From: VAZQ01 sp963816745
GTDB taxonomy: Bacteria > Pseudomonadota > Alphaproteobacteria > Rhizobiales > Xanthobacteraceae
Assembly: GCA_963816745.1 (NCBI GenBank)
Contig: CAWFLQ010000011.1
Span: 299,488-363,487, forward strand
Direction of reading: 5' to 3'
Length of the DNA stretch: 64,000 nucleotides
Part shown: positions 10,194 through 18,701 of the stretch, in pieces
Layout of the letters: each line of letters starts with the position of its first letter
Position numbering within the stretch: position 1 is the stretch's first letter
Translations under genes and position numbers: made by a program
Notes under the pieces: model-generated
Told to the model about the DNA's origin: nothing
Database searches by the model: none
What the model saw: the letters and a program-made list of their open reading frames with translations, nothing else

Positions 10194-11234
10194 CTAATCC
10201 GCCGAGAAACCCGTCGCCTTCACGATCTTGGCCCAGCGTTCGACCTGGACCTCGATGCTCTCCTTGAACGCAGCGCCGGTCTGTCCGCTCACATCGAAGC
10301 CCTGCGCCGCAAGCCGCGCCTTGACCGCGGGATCCGCGTGCGCGGCAATCGCGGCCGCCTCCTGCCGCTTGACCACGTCGTCCGGCGTGCCGGCCTTCAA
10401 CAACAATCCGAACCAGACCGGTGCGGTCAGATCGGCGTGGCCCAGATCCGCCAGGGTCGGCACGTCCGGCAACAGCGGAGAGCGCTTCGCCCCGCTCGAC
10501 ACCAGCGCGCGCAGCAAGCCCGAGCGCGACGGCTCGGCCGCCGACTGCAACTGCGTGAAGCCGAACAGCGCATGGCCGGCGAGCAGATCGACCATTTGCG
10601 GGGCGTTGCCGCGGTAAGGCACCTGCGTCAATGCGAGATCGAAGCGCTCGTTGAGCTGATAGCCCAGAAAATGCGAGATCGTGCCGGGGCCGTAATTGGC
10701 GTAGGTGAGCTTGCCGCGATTGGCCTTCGCATAGGCCACCCACTCCTCGAAGGTCTTGGCCGGCACGCTCGGATGCGCCACCAGGACGAGCGGCGTCTCG
10801 ATGCCCTTGATGACGGGAATGAAATCGGCGCGCTTCCAGCGCAGGTTCTTGTAGGTCGAGGGATTGATCTCGATCATGGACTGGGCGCCGACCCACATCT
10901 GGCTGCCGTCGGCCGGACCGTCGAGCACCCATTGCGCCGCGATGTTGCCGTTGGCGCCGGACTTGATCTCGATGATCACCGGACGCCCGAGCGTGCCGCT
11001 CATGTGCTCGGCGATGATGCGGGCATAGGTATCGATCGAGCCGCCCGCCGGCGCGCCGACCGCGAGACGAATGGGACTGGAAGTCTGCGCGAATGCGTCA
11101 GCACCGAGCGCGGCAATTGAGAGGCACAGCGATGCCGCGATCACTCTACTTGGTCGCATTTTCTGCGAAAAACCGGTGCCCACTTTTTCGGAAAATGCTC
11201 CGGTACGCAGCACCCGCAGCAAGCTCGTAGTCAT
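10194..11234 (-). CDS. Bug-family (TctC-like) periplasmic solute-binding protein
   Basis: A 346-residue Bug receptor, the class that binds carboxylates or small aromatics for tripartite tricarboxylate transporters or signalling. The family pattern is complete: SPIRLAVGAPAGGSIDTYAR, IEIKSGANGNIAAQWV, a mid-domain VPYRGNAPQMVDLL and VPTLADLGHADLTAPVWFGL. A good ribosome site (GAGGGGAG) precedes the ATG at 11234. The first 25 codons are supplied partly by a dispersed repeat, and the true signal peptide starts at an internal ATG at 11159 (MRPSRVIAASLCLSIAALG). Either start is possible. No TctA or TctB membrane subunit is encoded nearby. Confidence 0.88.
   Translation of the reverse strand: MTTSLLRVLRTGAFSEKVGTGFSQKMRPSRVIAASLCLSIAALGADAFAQTSSPIRLAVGAPAGGSIDTYARIIAEHMSGTLGRPVIIEIKSGANGNIAAQWVLDGPADGSQMWVGAQSMIEINPSTYKNLRWKRADFIPVIKGIETPLVLVAHPSVPAKTFEEWVAYAKANRGKLTYANYGPGTISHFLGYQLNERFDLALTQVPYRGNAPQMVDLLAGHALFGFTQLQSAAEPSRSGLLRALVSSGAKRSPLLPDVPTLADLGHADLTAPVWFGLLLKAGTPDDVVKRQEAAAIAAHADPAVKARLAAQGFDVSGQTGAAFKESIEVQVERWAKIVKATGFSAD
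11157..11201. repeat. Short dispersed palindromic repeat at a gene start
   Basis: On the minus strand this reads ...CCGAAAAAGTGGGCACCGG then TTTTTCGCAGAAAATGCG. It is the same element as those at 40651-40694 and 50393-50429, whose shared core is AGTGGGAACCGGTTTTCCG. Here it lies inside the reading frame between the ribosome site and the signal peptide of the Bug protein gene, adding about 15 residues (including FSEKVGTGFSQKM) if translation begins at 11234. Confidence 0.75.
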
Positions 11235-11261
11235 GACGTTTCTCCCCTCTATTATTTTCTT

Positions 11262-12227
11262 CTATTGCGGCTCCAGCCCCGCCTCCTTGACGATGCGCCC
11301 GGCGGCGGCGCGGTTCTCCTTGAGGAAGGCGGCGAATTCGTCCGGCGTGTCGAACACCGGCTCGAGGCCGGCGTCGATCAGCCGCTTCTGGCGGAACTCC
11401 GGCTCGCTGCCGATGCGGGCCATCTCGTCGCGCAGCTTGCGGAGGATCGGCTTCGGCGTTCCCGCCGGCGCGACGATGCCGAAATAGACGCGGGTGATGC
11501 TGCCGCGATAGCCGAGCTCGCGCAGCGTCGGCACGTCCGGAATGACCGGCGAGCGCGCCTCGCCGTCGACCGCGAGCGGCCGCACCGTGCCGGCGCGGAT
11601 GTTCTGCGTCCAGTTCGCCAAGCCGAAGAAGGCGACCGGGGTCGCGCCCGAGAGCACGCTGGTGACCGCCTCGCCGCCGCCGCGGAACGGCACGCGCACG
11701 AGATCGGCGCCGCTCTCCTGTTTCCACTTATCCATGAACAACGCCAGCGGCACCGACGGGACGATATAGCTCAGCGTCCCCGGCTTCGCCTTCGACAGCG
11801 CGGCGAGCTCGTCGAGCGACTTGACGTTGAGGCCGCTCGCCACCACGAGCACCTGCGTGTTGAAGAACGGATTCGTGATCGGCTCGAAATCCTTGTCGGG
11901 ATCGAACGAGATCTTCTTGTAGAGGAACTGGTTGTAAGCCAGTGGCTCGACCGGCAAAATGCAGATGGTGTAGCCGTCGTTCGGCGCGTCGGCGCAGGCT
12001 CGGCTGCCGATATTCATGCTGCCGCCGGGCCGGTTCTCGATGATGATCGGTTGCCCCCAGCGCTTCTGGATCTCCTCGCCCATCACCCGCATGAAGATGT
12101 CGCTGGTGCCGCCGGCGCTCGTCGCGGTGATCACCTTGATCGGCCGGGTCGGATAGTCCTGCGCCGATCCATCCGTCGCGCCGGCCAGCATCAGTGCGAC
12201 GACCGGAACGGCCATCCTCCACTTCAT
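11262..12227 (-). CDS. Bug-family solute-binding protein, Cys-pair subfamily
   Basis: A 321-residue periplasmic receptor. The start at 12227 (MKWRMAVPVVALMLAGATDG) has AAGGAGAAG just upstream, and the mature protein begins near QDYPTRPIK. Diagnostic segments are SAGGTSDIFMRVMGEEIQKR, IIENRPGGSMNIGSRACADA and DGYTICILPVEPLAYNQFL. The two cysteines in RAC and TICI recur in three neighbours and could form a disulphide. The gene lies 25 bases downstream of the next Bug gene on the same strand, as a tandem duplicate. The ligand is unknown; closely related receptors bind di- or tricarboxylates. Confidence 0.88.
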   Translation of the reverse strand: MKWRMAVPVVALMLAGATDGSAQDYPTRPIKVITATSAGGTSDIFMRVMGEEIQKRWGQPIIIENRPGGSMNIGSRACADAPNDGYTICILPVEPLAYNQFLYKKISFDPDKDFEPITNPFFNTQVLVVASGLNVKSLDELAALSKAKPGTLSYIVPSVPLALFMDKWKQESGADLVRVPFRGGGEAVTSVLSGATPVAFFGLANWTQNIRAGTVRPLAVDGEARSPVIPDVPTLRELGYRGSITRVYFGIVAPAGTPKPILRKLRDEMARIGSEPEFRQKRLIDAGLEPVFDTPDEFAAFLKENRAAAGRIVKEAGLEPQ

Positions 12228-12252
12228 TGTTCTTCTCCTTGCACGCCGGCAA

Positions 12253-13215
12253 TCATTGCGGCTGCAATCCGGCTTCCTTGACGATCTGTTCCGCGACGGC
12301 GCGGTCTTCCCTGATGTAGCGCGCGAATTCCTCGGGCGTGCTCGCAACCGGCTCGAGGCCGCGCTCGATGAAATTGCGGTTGCGGAAGCCGGGCTCGTTG
12401 GCGATGCGCGCCACTTCCGCCTGCAGGCGGGCGACAATCGGTTTCGGCGTCCTGGCCGGCGCGAGCAGGCCGAAATAGGAGCGCGCCAGCTTTTTCTGAC
12501 CGCTTTCGGCAAGAGTCGGGATATTCGGGAACAAGGGCGAGCGCTTGTCGCTGTCCACCAGCAGGCCGACCACCGCTCCGCTCTCGAGTTGCGCACGAAC
12601 GTTGGCGATGCCGTAGAAGCCGACCGGTGTCGAGCCGTTGAGCAGCGCGGTGACCGCCTCGCCGCCGCCGCGGAACGGCACCCGCACGAGGTCGGCGCCG
12701 GTCTCCGTCTTCAGGCGTTCGATGAACACGCCCAGCGGCACGGCGGCGGTGGAATAGCTCAGGGTTCCAGGCTTCGCCTTCGACAGCGCGACCAGCTCCG
12801 GCAGCGTCTTCACGTTGAGCGTCCCGCTCACCACCAGCGCCTGCGCGATGAAGAACAGCTGCGTGACCGGCTCGAAGCCGTTCTCCGGATCGAACGCTAA
12901 GCTCTTGAACAGGAACTGATTGAAGACCAGCGGCTCGCCCGGAATGATGCACAGCGTGTAGCCGTCGGGCGGCGCCTCGGCGCAAGCGCGCGCGCCGATA
13001 TTGAACGAGCCGCCGGGCCGGTTCTCGACGATGATCGGCTGGCCGAGGCCCTTGTGCAGCTCGTCGGCGAGCGCGCGCATGAAGATGTCGCTGGTGCCAC
13101 CGGCGCTCGAGGTCGCGATCACGCGAATGGGCCGGGTCGGATAGTCCTGCGCCTGCGCCGCCATCGGCCAAGCAACCAAAACTAGCGCAAGAACGAACAG
13201 CGCCCGCTTCATCAT
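12253..13215 (-). CDS. Bug-family solute-binding protein, Cys-pair subfamily
   Basis: A 320-residue receptor whose signal peptide is MMKRALFVLALVLVAWPMAA, cleaved near AQAQ. Two adjacent ATGs (13215 and 13212) are possible; GAGGAAG lies upstream. The mature part starts QDYPTRPIRVIATSSAGGTS and contains ENRPGGSFNIGARACAEA, DGYTLCIIPGEPLVFNQFL and the domain-closure motif VRVPFRGGGEAVTALLNGST. It is the upstream gene of a two-gene Bug unit and is read divergently from the CocE-type hydrolase, with a 75-base gap holding both promoters. Confidence 0.88.
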   Translation of the reverse strand: MMKRALFVLALVLVAWPMAAQAQDYPTRPIRVIATSSAGGTSDIFMRALADELHKGLGQPIIVENRPGGSFNIGARACAEAPPDGYTLCIIPGEPLVFNQFLFKSLAFDPENGFEPVTQLFFIAQALVVSGTLNVKTLPELVALSKAKPGTLSYSTAAVPLGVFIERLKTETGADLVRVPFRGGGEAVTALLNGSTPVGFYGIANVRAQLESGAVVGLLVDSDKRSPLFPNIPTLAESGQKKLARSYFGLLAPARTPKPIVARLQAEVARIANEPGFRNRNFIERGLEPVASTPEEFARYIREDRAVAEQIVKEAGLQPQ

Positions 13216-13290
13216 GGATGTCTTCCTCGCCAGCGTTTTTTCGTATTCAGTGACGTCAGAATGCAGCAGGGAGCGGGACGCGGCAAGCAC

Positions 13291-14988
13291 ATGAGCACCA
13301 TTCAGGCGAAACCGTCGCAGGCGATGAAGGTCGAGCGGGACGTGAAAGTTACGATGCGCGACGGCGTGCGCATCTCGCTCTGCGTGTATCGGCCCGCCGA
13401 CGAACGGCCGGCGCCCGCGCTGTTCGCGGCGTCGCCCTACCAGCACGAATTCGACAGCGTGCCGGCCTTTCCACTGTTTCCTTGGCGCGAGACCGGCCCC
13501 GTCGAATGGTACGTAAGCCGGGGCTACGCCTATGTGCACGCCGACGTGCGCGGCTCGGGCCAGTCCGAGGGCGAATTCGGCTTCATGGATCGCACCGAGC
13601 AGGAGGACTATGTCGAGCTGATCGCCTGGATCGCCAAGCAGCCCTGGTGCACGGGCCGCGTCGGCGGCATCGGGCAATCCTACTACGCCATGGCGCAGTG
13701 GCTGATGGCGACGCACAATCCCCCTGCCCTCGCCTGCATCGTGCCTTACGACGGCCTCGTCGATCAGTATCGCTGCTCGAACTATCACGGCGGCATTTTC
13801 TGCAACTACCGCTCCTCCTGGTACGCGAACCTGCGCGCCGACAATCAGCATCGCCCGGCGGGCGCGAAGGGCCGGCCGCCGATGCGCTTCGACCTCGTCG
13901 GCGCGATCACCGAGCACACGCTCTACGACGACTGGTGGCGCGAGCGCTCGCCCTACGAACGGCTCGGCGACATCAAGGTGCCGGTGCTCTCGATCGGGCA
14001 TTGGGGCAAGATGGGCCTGCACCTGCGCGGCAACATTCTCGGCTTCGAGGAGGTGAAGGGGCCGAAGAAGCTCGTCGTGACGGGCGCCAAGAACTACTTC
14101 GAAGCGCACCACCTGTTCGACCAGATCGAATTCCACGAGAAAGAGATGCTGCCGTTCTACGACGCGCACCTCAAGGGCATCGACAATGGATTCATGTCCG
14201 GCGCGCCGGTGCGGCTGTTCATTCGCGGCACGGATTCGTGGCGCGAGGAACCGGAGTGGCCGCTCGCGCGCGCGAGCTATGTCCCCTACTACCTGCACAA
14301 GGGGCCATCCGGCAGCGTGACCTCGCTCAACGACGGCGGACTATCGACCGAGCCGCCAGCGAAGGACGAGCCGGCCACCAGCTACAGCTATCCCGATTGG
14401 GAGTGGATGAACGGCGTTGTGGTGACGGGACCGGACGGACGGCCGGATGCGGTGCGGCGCGTACTCACGTTCACGTCGGCTGCGCTTCCGCATGACCTCG
14501 AAGTGACGGGGCCGATCGTGCTCGAGCTCCATGCGTCGTCCGACCAGATCGACACGCGTTTCATCGTCAAGCTCGCGGATCAGCATCCGCAAGATGATGC
14601 CGCGCGCGTGCGTCAGACGCCGATCTCGGGTAAACCCGAGATCGGTGGCGCGCAGCCCGCTTTCACCAATGTCTCCAAGGGCTGGCTGCTCGCCTCGCAC
14701 CGGGAGAAGGATACGAAACGCTCGACCGCGCTGCGCCCGTTCTATACCCACGCCAATCCGCAGCCGCTGACGCCCGGCGAAGTCTACCGCTTCGACATCG
14801 AGGTGCTGCCGGTCGCCTATGTGTTCAGGAAGGGTCACCGCATCCGCCTGGAAATCGCCAACGGCAATTCAGCGGTGACCGATGCGGTGTTCACGCATCC
14901 CTATCCGCCGACTGCGATCGGCAGCGACACCATCCATCACGACAGCGTGCATGCGTCGTGCCTGCGGCTGCCGGTGGTGCGGAGTTAA
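13291..14988 (+). CDS. CocE/NonD-family serine hydrolase (X-Pro dipeptidyl-peptidase S15 like)
   Basis: A 565-residue cytoplasmic hydrolase; no signal peptide is seen. The N-terminal alpha/beta domain has VTMRDGVRISLCVYRPADE, ADVRGSGQSEGEF and the nucleophile elbow GIGQSYY (Ser in GQS). The C-terminal jelly-roll domain (PLTPGEVYRFDIEVLPVAYV, KGHRIRLEIANGN) is typical of CocE, cephalosporin-acid acylase and PepX relatives. Such enzymes hydrolyse esters or amides of bulky acids. The ATG at 13291 is preferred over the one at 13261 because the conserved region begins shortly after, though neither has a strong ribosome site. It sits among Bug receptors, so it may process an imported ester or amide. 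Confidence 0.85.
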   Translation: MSTIQAKPSQAMKVERDVKVTMRDGVRISLCVYRPADERPAPALFAASPYQHEFDSVPAFPLFPWRETGPVEWYVSRGYAYVHADVRGSGQSEGEFGFMDRTEQEDYVELIAWIAKQPWCTGRVGGIGQSYYAMAQWLMATHNPPALACIVPYDGLVDQYRCSNYHGGIFCNYRSSWYANLRADNQHRPAGAKGRPPMRFDLVGAITEHTLYDDWWRERSPYERLGDIKVPVLSIGHWGKMGLHLRGNILGFEEVKGPKKLVVTGAKNYFEAHHLFDQIEFHEKEMLPFYDAHLKGIDNGFMSGAPVRLFIRGTDSWREEPEWPLARASYVPYYLHKGPSGSVTSLNDGGLSTEPPAKDEPATSYSYPDWEWMNGVVVTGPDGRPDAVRRVLTFTSAALPHDLEVTGPIVLELHASSDQIDTRFIVKLADQHPQDDAARVRQTPISGKPEIGGAQPAFTNVSKGWLLASHREKDTKRSTALRPFYTHANPQPLTPGEVYRFDIEVLPVAYVFRKGHRIRLEIANGNSAVTDAVFTHPYPPTAIGSDTIHHDSVHASCLRLPVVRS

Positions 14989-15028
14989 CTGGCAGCAGGG
15001 CGGTGCGGCGCCGCGAATGCGGTGGATT

Positions 15029-15146
15029 CCCCTCCCCCTTGTGGGGAGGGGTTGGGGGTGGGGGTGGTGCAGTTGTTCGCAGGTGGCGCCATCGTCATCT
15101 CGCTGCATCACCCCCCTCCCCAACCCTCCCCCACAAGGGGGGAGGG
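15029..15146. repeat. GC-rich palindromic intergenic repeat (copy 2)
   Basis: An inverted repeat of two arms of about 43 bases. The left arm begins CCCTCCCCCTTGTGGGGAGG and runs through GGGGGTGGTGCAG. The right arm begins CTGCATCACCCCCCTCCCC and ends CCACAAGGGGGGAGGG. The spacer includes TGGCGCCAT. It fills the gap between convergent genes and may act as a bidirectional terminator. It shares arms and spacer features with 7811-7972. Confidence 0.8.
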
Positions 15147-15206
15147 AGCGCACCGAGTGCGCAGGGAGTGCACCGAAAGCGGGGCGAGAGTTGCAACTCG
15201 CACGCC

Positions 15207-16166
15207 TCACTGCGGCTCCAGCCCGGCATCCTTCACCACCTGCCGCGCCATCACCCGATCCTTCTTGATCTCCTCGGCGAACTGCTCCGGCGTATTGATC
15301 GCCGGCACCAGACTGCGCGCGGTGAGATGGCGGTCGCGGAAGGCGGGATCACTCATGATGCTCGCGACCTCCTTGTAGACCTTGTCAACGATCGGCTTCG
15401 GCGTGCCGGCCGGCATGAACAGCCCATACCAGCTGCGCGACGGCACGCCGGTGTAGCCGGTCTCGGCCAGCGTCGGCACTTCCGGAAAGTTCGGCGACTT
15501 GATGTTGTTGACCATGGCGAGTGCCGTCATCGTGCCGGCGCGGATCTGGCCGATGACGTTGCCCTCGCCGATGAGCGCGATCGGGGTCGAGCCGCTGAGC
15601 ACCGCATTGACGGCCTCGCCGCCGCCCTTGAATGGAACGCGCACCCAGTCCGCCCCTTTCTCCTTGGTAAGCGTGTCCATGTAGAGCGCGAGCGGGACCG
15701 CGGCCGTGACATAGTTCAACGTGCCCGCCTTTTCCTTCGACAATGCAATGAGTTGATCGACCGTCTTGACGTTGAGCTTCGCGTTGACGACGAGCGTCTG
15801 GATCAGGTGATAGAGGTTCGTGACGGGCTGCAGTCCCTTCTCAGGATCGAACGGCATGTTCTTGAGCAGAAACTGGTTATAGGCCAGCGGCTCCGCGTTG
15901 AGGATGCAGATGGTGTAGCCGTCGGGGGCCGCCTCGGTGCAGGCGCGCGAGCCGACGTTCTGCATTCCGCCCGGGCGGTTCTCGACCACGATCGGCTGGC
16001 CCCAGCGCTTGTGCAGCTCGTCGCCGAGCGCGCGCATGAAGACGTCGCTGATGCCGCCGGCGCTGGTCGTGGTGAGCGCCTTGATCGGGCGCGTCGGATA
16101 GTCCTGCGCGAACGAAGGGACCGCGAGGCCCACAATCAATCCGGCGATGGCGATCGAATATTTCAT
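15207..16166 (-). CDS. Bug-family solute-binding protein, Cys-pair subfamily
   Basis: A 319-residue receptor with signal peptide MKYSIAIAGLIVGLAVPSFA and mature start QDYPTRPIKALTTTSAGG. GGAGCAGG precedes the ATG. The subfamily marks are ENRPGGMQNVGSRACTEAA, DGYTICILNAEPLAYNQFLL and VRVPFKGGGEAVNAVLSGST. Its stop-to-start gap to the upstream Bug gene (16186-17154) is only 19 bases, so these two form another tandem unit. Like the other Bug genes in the window it has no linked membrane transporter genes. Confidence 0.88.
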   Translation of the reverse strand: MKYSIAIAGLIVGLAVPSFAQDYPTRPIKALTTTSAGGISDVFMRALGDELHKRWGQPIVVENRPGGMQNVGSRACTEAAPDGYTICILNAEPLAYNQFLLKNMPFDPEKGLQPVTNLYHLIQTLVVNAKLNVKTVDQLIALSKEKAGTLNYVTAAVPLALYMDTLTKEKGADWVRVPFKGGGEAVNAVLSGSTPIALIGEGNVIGQIRAGTMTALAMVNNIKSPNFPEVPTLAETGYTGVPSRSWYGLFMPAGTPKPIVDKVYKEVASIMSDPAFRDRHLTARSLVPAINTPEQFAEEIKKDRVMARQVVKDAGLEPQ

Positions 16167-16185
16167 GTCCTGCTCCGATTTTCTT

Positions 16186-17154
16186 TCACTGTGGCTGCAA
16201 GCCTGCGTCCTTGACGACGCGTTTCGCTTCCGAGCGATCCCGCTCGAGGTATTGGCCGAACTCCTGCGGCGTATCGAGCACCGGCTCGAGCCCGCGCGCG
16301 ATCAGGTGCTTCTCGCGGAAAGTCGCTTCGCTTGCGATCTGCCTCATGTCCGCGGCGATCTTCGCCATGAAAGCCGCCGGCGTCCCCATCGGCGCGTAGA
16401 GCGCGAAATAGGAGCGCGTCAGCGGCCCGCGATAGCCGATCTCCCGCAGCGCCGGGATGTCCGGGAACAGCGGCGAGCGCCGCTCGCCGTCGACCACCAG
16501 GCCGGTCATCATGCCGCTCTGAAGGTAGGAGATCAGGTTGCCGACGCCGAGGAAGGTGATCGGCGTCGCGCCCGAGAGCACGTTGTTGACGGCGTCGCCG
16601 CCGCCCTTGAACGGCACGCGCACGAGGTCGGTGCCGTTCTCCTTGTTGAAGTTGTCCATGAACAGCGCGAGCGGCACGGCCGGCGCCGAATAGCTCAGCG
16701 TGCCGGGCTTCGCCTTCGACAGCGCGGCCAGGTCGGCGAGACTTTTCACCTTCAGCGACGAATTGACCGCCAGCGCCTGAGTGAGAAAGAACAGGTTGGT
16801 GACCGGCGCGATGCTCTTCTCGGCGTCGAAACCGACATTGCGGTAGAGCAGCTGGTTGTAGGTCACCACCTCGTTCGACATGATGCAGATGGTGTAGCCG
16901 TCCGGCGGCGCTTCGGCGCAGGCGCGCCCGCCGATATTCATGCCGCCGCCGGCGCGGTTCTCGATGACGATCGGCTGGCCCCAGCGCTTGTGGAGCTCCT
17001 CGCCGACCGTGCGCATGAAAATGTCGCTGATGCCGCCGGCGGCCGACGACGCGATCACCCGGATCGGCTTCGACGGATAGTCCTGCGCCGGCGCCGCGCA
17101 GGGCAGCGCGAGCGCCCCGGCAGCCAGCGGGCCGAGCAGGATGGAGCTTCGCAC
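16186..17154 (-). CDS. Bug-family solute-binding protein, Cys-pair subfamily
   Basis: A 322-residue receptor. The GTG at 17154 is chosen because GGGGAGGGA lies seven bases upstream and because the signal peptide (RSSILLGPLAAGALALPCAA) then begins at the first residues; a longer open frame reaches 17427 but has no such support. The mature part (QDYPSKPIRVIASSAAGGIS) contains IENRAGGGMNIGGRACAEA and DGYTICIMSNEVVTYNQLL, with the subfamily's Cys pair. It is the upstream member of a two-gene Bug unit with 15207-16166. Confidence 0.87.
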   Translation of the reverse strand: MRSSILLGPLAAGALALPCAAPAQDYPSKPIRVIASSAAGGISDIFMRTVGEELHKRWGQPIVIENRAGGGMNIGGRACAEAPPDGYTICIMSNEVVTYNQLLYRNVGFDAEKSIAPVTNLFFLTQALAVNSSLKVKSLADLAALSKAKPGTLSYSAPAVPLALFMDNFNKENGTDLVRVPFKGGGDAVNNVLSGATPITFLGVGNLISYLQSGMMTGLVVDGERRSPLFPDIPALREIGYRGPLTRSYFALYAPMGTPAAFMAKIAADMRQIASEATFREKHLIARGLEPVLDTPQEFGQYLERDRSEAKRVVKDAGLQPQ

Positions 17155-17272
17155 CGACGATCCCTCCCCTTTACATCCTTTTATATCGCACGCCCGGCAG
17201 CCTAGCATTCCGGCTGCCGTGGCGCTCGTTCCGAAGCTGGCGCCGGCTGCGATACTTCGTCCCTGCGCGCGT

Positions 17273-18190
17273 TCACCCCGATACGCGGTAACCGTCCTCG
17301 GTAAATCCAAATAGCCGTTGCACACGGTAATAGCGGGCGGAGCGCGGCTGCGTGATGCCCCAATGGTCCGACCGTCCCGGCGGGAATTTCCAATAGTCGG
17401 AGCCGCGCGGCACGTAGCTGTCGTCAACCTGCAGCACCTCCGAGGTGTACTCGATCGGCACCTCGTCCGGGCCGCAGAAATAGGCGAACACGTTGTCGCC
17501 CGGGCCGTGGCGTCCGGGGCCCCACTCGACCGGATAACCGTTGTCCTTCATCCGCCCGATGCCGCGCATGACGAAGTCGAAGTCCGGCATCTCGAAGGCG
17601 ACGTGATTGAGCGTCGGCTGGTTGGTTTTTGCGAGAACGATCGACGAGTGATCCGGCCCGTCGCAGTGCAGGAACCACAGCGGCGCATTCTCGTCGATCT
17701 GGCGCAGGCCGAGCGTCGCGGTGAAGAAGCGCAGGCTGGCATCGAAGTCGCGGGCATTGAGGTTCACGTGCGCGATCTTGCGCGGCCGGTCCGGCTGGTC
17801 CTGCGCGTCGGCATGGTCGGCGCAGTCGGACACGAAGGCGAGGTTGCGGCCGTCCGGGTCCTTGCAGCCGAAGCCGTAGCCGCCACCTGGCGTGGAAAGC
17901 CGCGCCGGGGCACTGACACTCCCACAGCCCGACGCCACGACCGCCTTATGCAGGGCATCGACGCCCTGCCGGTCCACCACGTCGAACACGATGCGGATGA
18001 GCGCGGGTTGGCTACCGCGATGCAGGCCGAGGATGTGGTGGTAGGCGCCGCTCCCCCGGAACAGCCGCCTGCCCTCACCCGACTCGACCGGCCGCAGGCC
18101 CCAGACGCCCTCGTAGAACTTTGCGGCCTCGTCGAAATTGGTGGCGACCAGATCGACGCTGCGCACGCCGCGGATGACGCATTGAGACAT
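17273..18190 (-). CDS. VOC-fold protein (extradiol dioxygenase-like, two-domain)
   Basis: A 305-residue vicinal-oxygen-chelate protein with two glyoxalase-like modules. The first is residues 1-130 (SVDLVATNFDEAAKFYEGVW, GYGFGCKDPDGRNLAFVSDC) and the second about 140-270 (KIAHVNLNARDFDASLRFFT, LNHVAFEMPDFDFVMRGIGR). The metal ligands of an extradiol-cleaving dioxygenase could be the His in IAHVN, the His in LNHVAF and the Glu in PIEYTSE. The arrangement resembles 2,3-dihydroxybiphenyl/catechol 2,3-dioxygenases acting on aromatic rings. The start codon overlaps the stop of the upstream acetyltransferase by one base (TAATG), so the two are co-translated. The ring substrate is unknown. Confidence 0.82.
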   Translation of the reverse strand: MSQCVIRGVRSVDLVATNFDEAAKFYEGVWGLRPVESGEGRRLFRGSGAYHHILGLHRGSQPALIRIVFDVVDRQGVDALHKAVVASGCGSVSAPARLSTPGGGYGFGCKDPDGRNLAFVSDCADHADAQDQPDRPRKIAHVNLNARDFDASLRFFTATLGLRQIDENAPLWFLHCDGPDHSSIVLAKTNQPTLNHVAFEMPDFDFVMRGIGRMKDNGYPVEWGPGRHGPGDNVFAYFCGPDEVPIEYTSEVLQVDDSYVPRGSDYWKFPPGRSDHWGITQPRSARYYRVQRLFGFTEDGYRVSG

Positions 18191-18663
18191 TATCGGCTCC
18201 AGAGTCTCTCGGTGTAAGGCGTGAAACCGTGCCGGCGAAAGAACGCCCGCGCATCGTCGTTGAACGACCACACGTCGAGCGTCATGAGCGAGATGCTCAA
18301 CTCGCTTCCGGCAGCGCGCACGGCTTCGATGAGATGCTTGCCGACACCGCATCGTCGATGCGCGGATCGAACGCTGATGTGGTGGAGGTAGATCATGTCG
18401 TAGGCATGATGAAATTGGGTCTCGGCCCGCCGTATCACCTCGGCATAGGCGTAGCCCGCCGGCTCGGAGTCGATCTCTGCTACGAACACGAGATTCTTGG
18501 GATTGGCCAGCAGACCGGCGGCGGCCGATGGCGGGAATGTTTCAGGGCCGGGACCTTTGAATCGCTCTGGCAATGCCGCCGCGTGGATCGCCTGCACATC
18601 GGCGTTGAGCGATGAAATCAGCGCCGCATCGTCGGTGATGGCGCGCCGCACGACTATTGCCAT
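18190..18663 (-). CDS. GNAT-family N-acetyltransferase
   Basis: A 157-residue single-domain acetyltransferase. The acetyl-CoA pyrophosphate loop is in VRSAHRRCGVGKHLIEAVRA (an R-x-x-G-x-G/A variant), preceded by the strand IYLHHISV. The C-terminal strand-helix ARAFFRRHGFTPYTERLW is the usual GNAT closing motif. It is upstream of and overlaps the VOC-fold gene by one base. The acceptor is unknown; the small size and a free N-terminus suggest a small-molecule or protein-terminus acetylase. Confidence 0.85.
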   Translation of the reverse strand: MAIVVRRAITDDAALISSLNADVQAIHAAALPERFKGPGPETFPPSAAAGLLANPKNLVFVAEIDSEPAGYAYAEVIRRAETQFHHAYDMIYLHHISVRSAHRRCGVGKHLIEAVRAAGSELSISLMTLDVWSFNDDARAFFRRHGFTPYTERLWSR

Positions 18664-18701
18664 CGCTTACCCCGCCGGCATCTCGTCGCGCAACGCGGGG
18701 T

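Noticed and set aside
12253..14298. 681-codon reading of the Bug gene starting at 14298
   Set aside because: The extension runs antisense through the CocE-type hydrolase gene; the signal peptide and ribosome site set the start at 13215.
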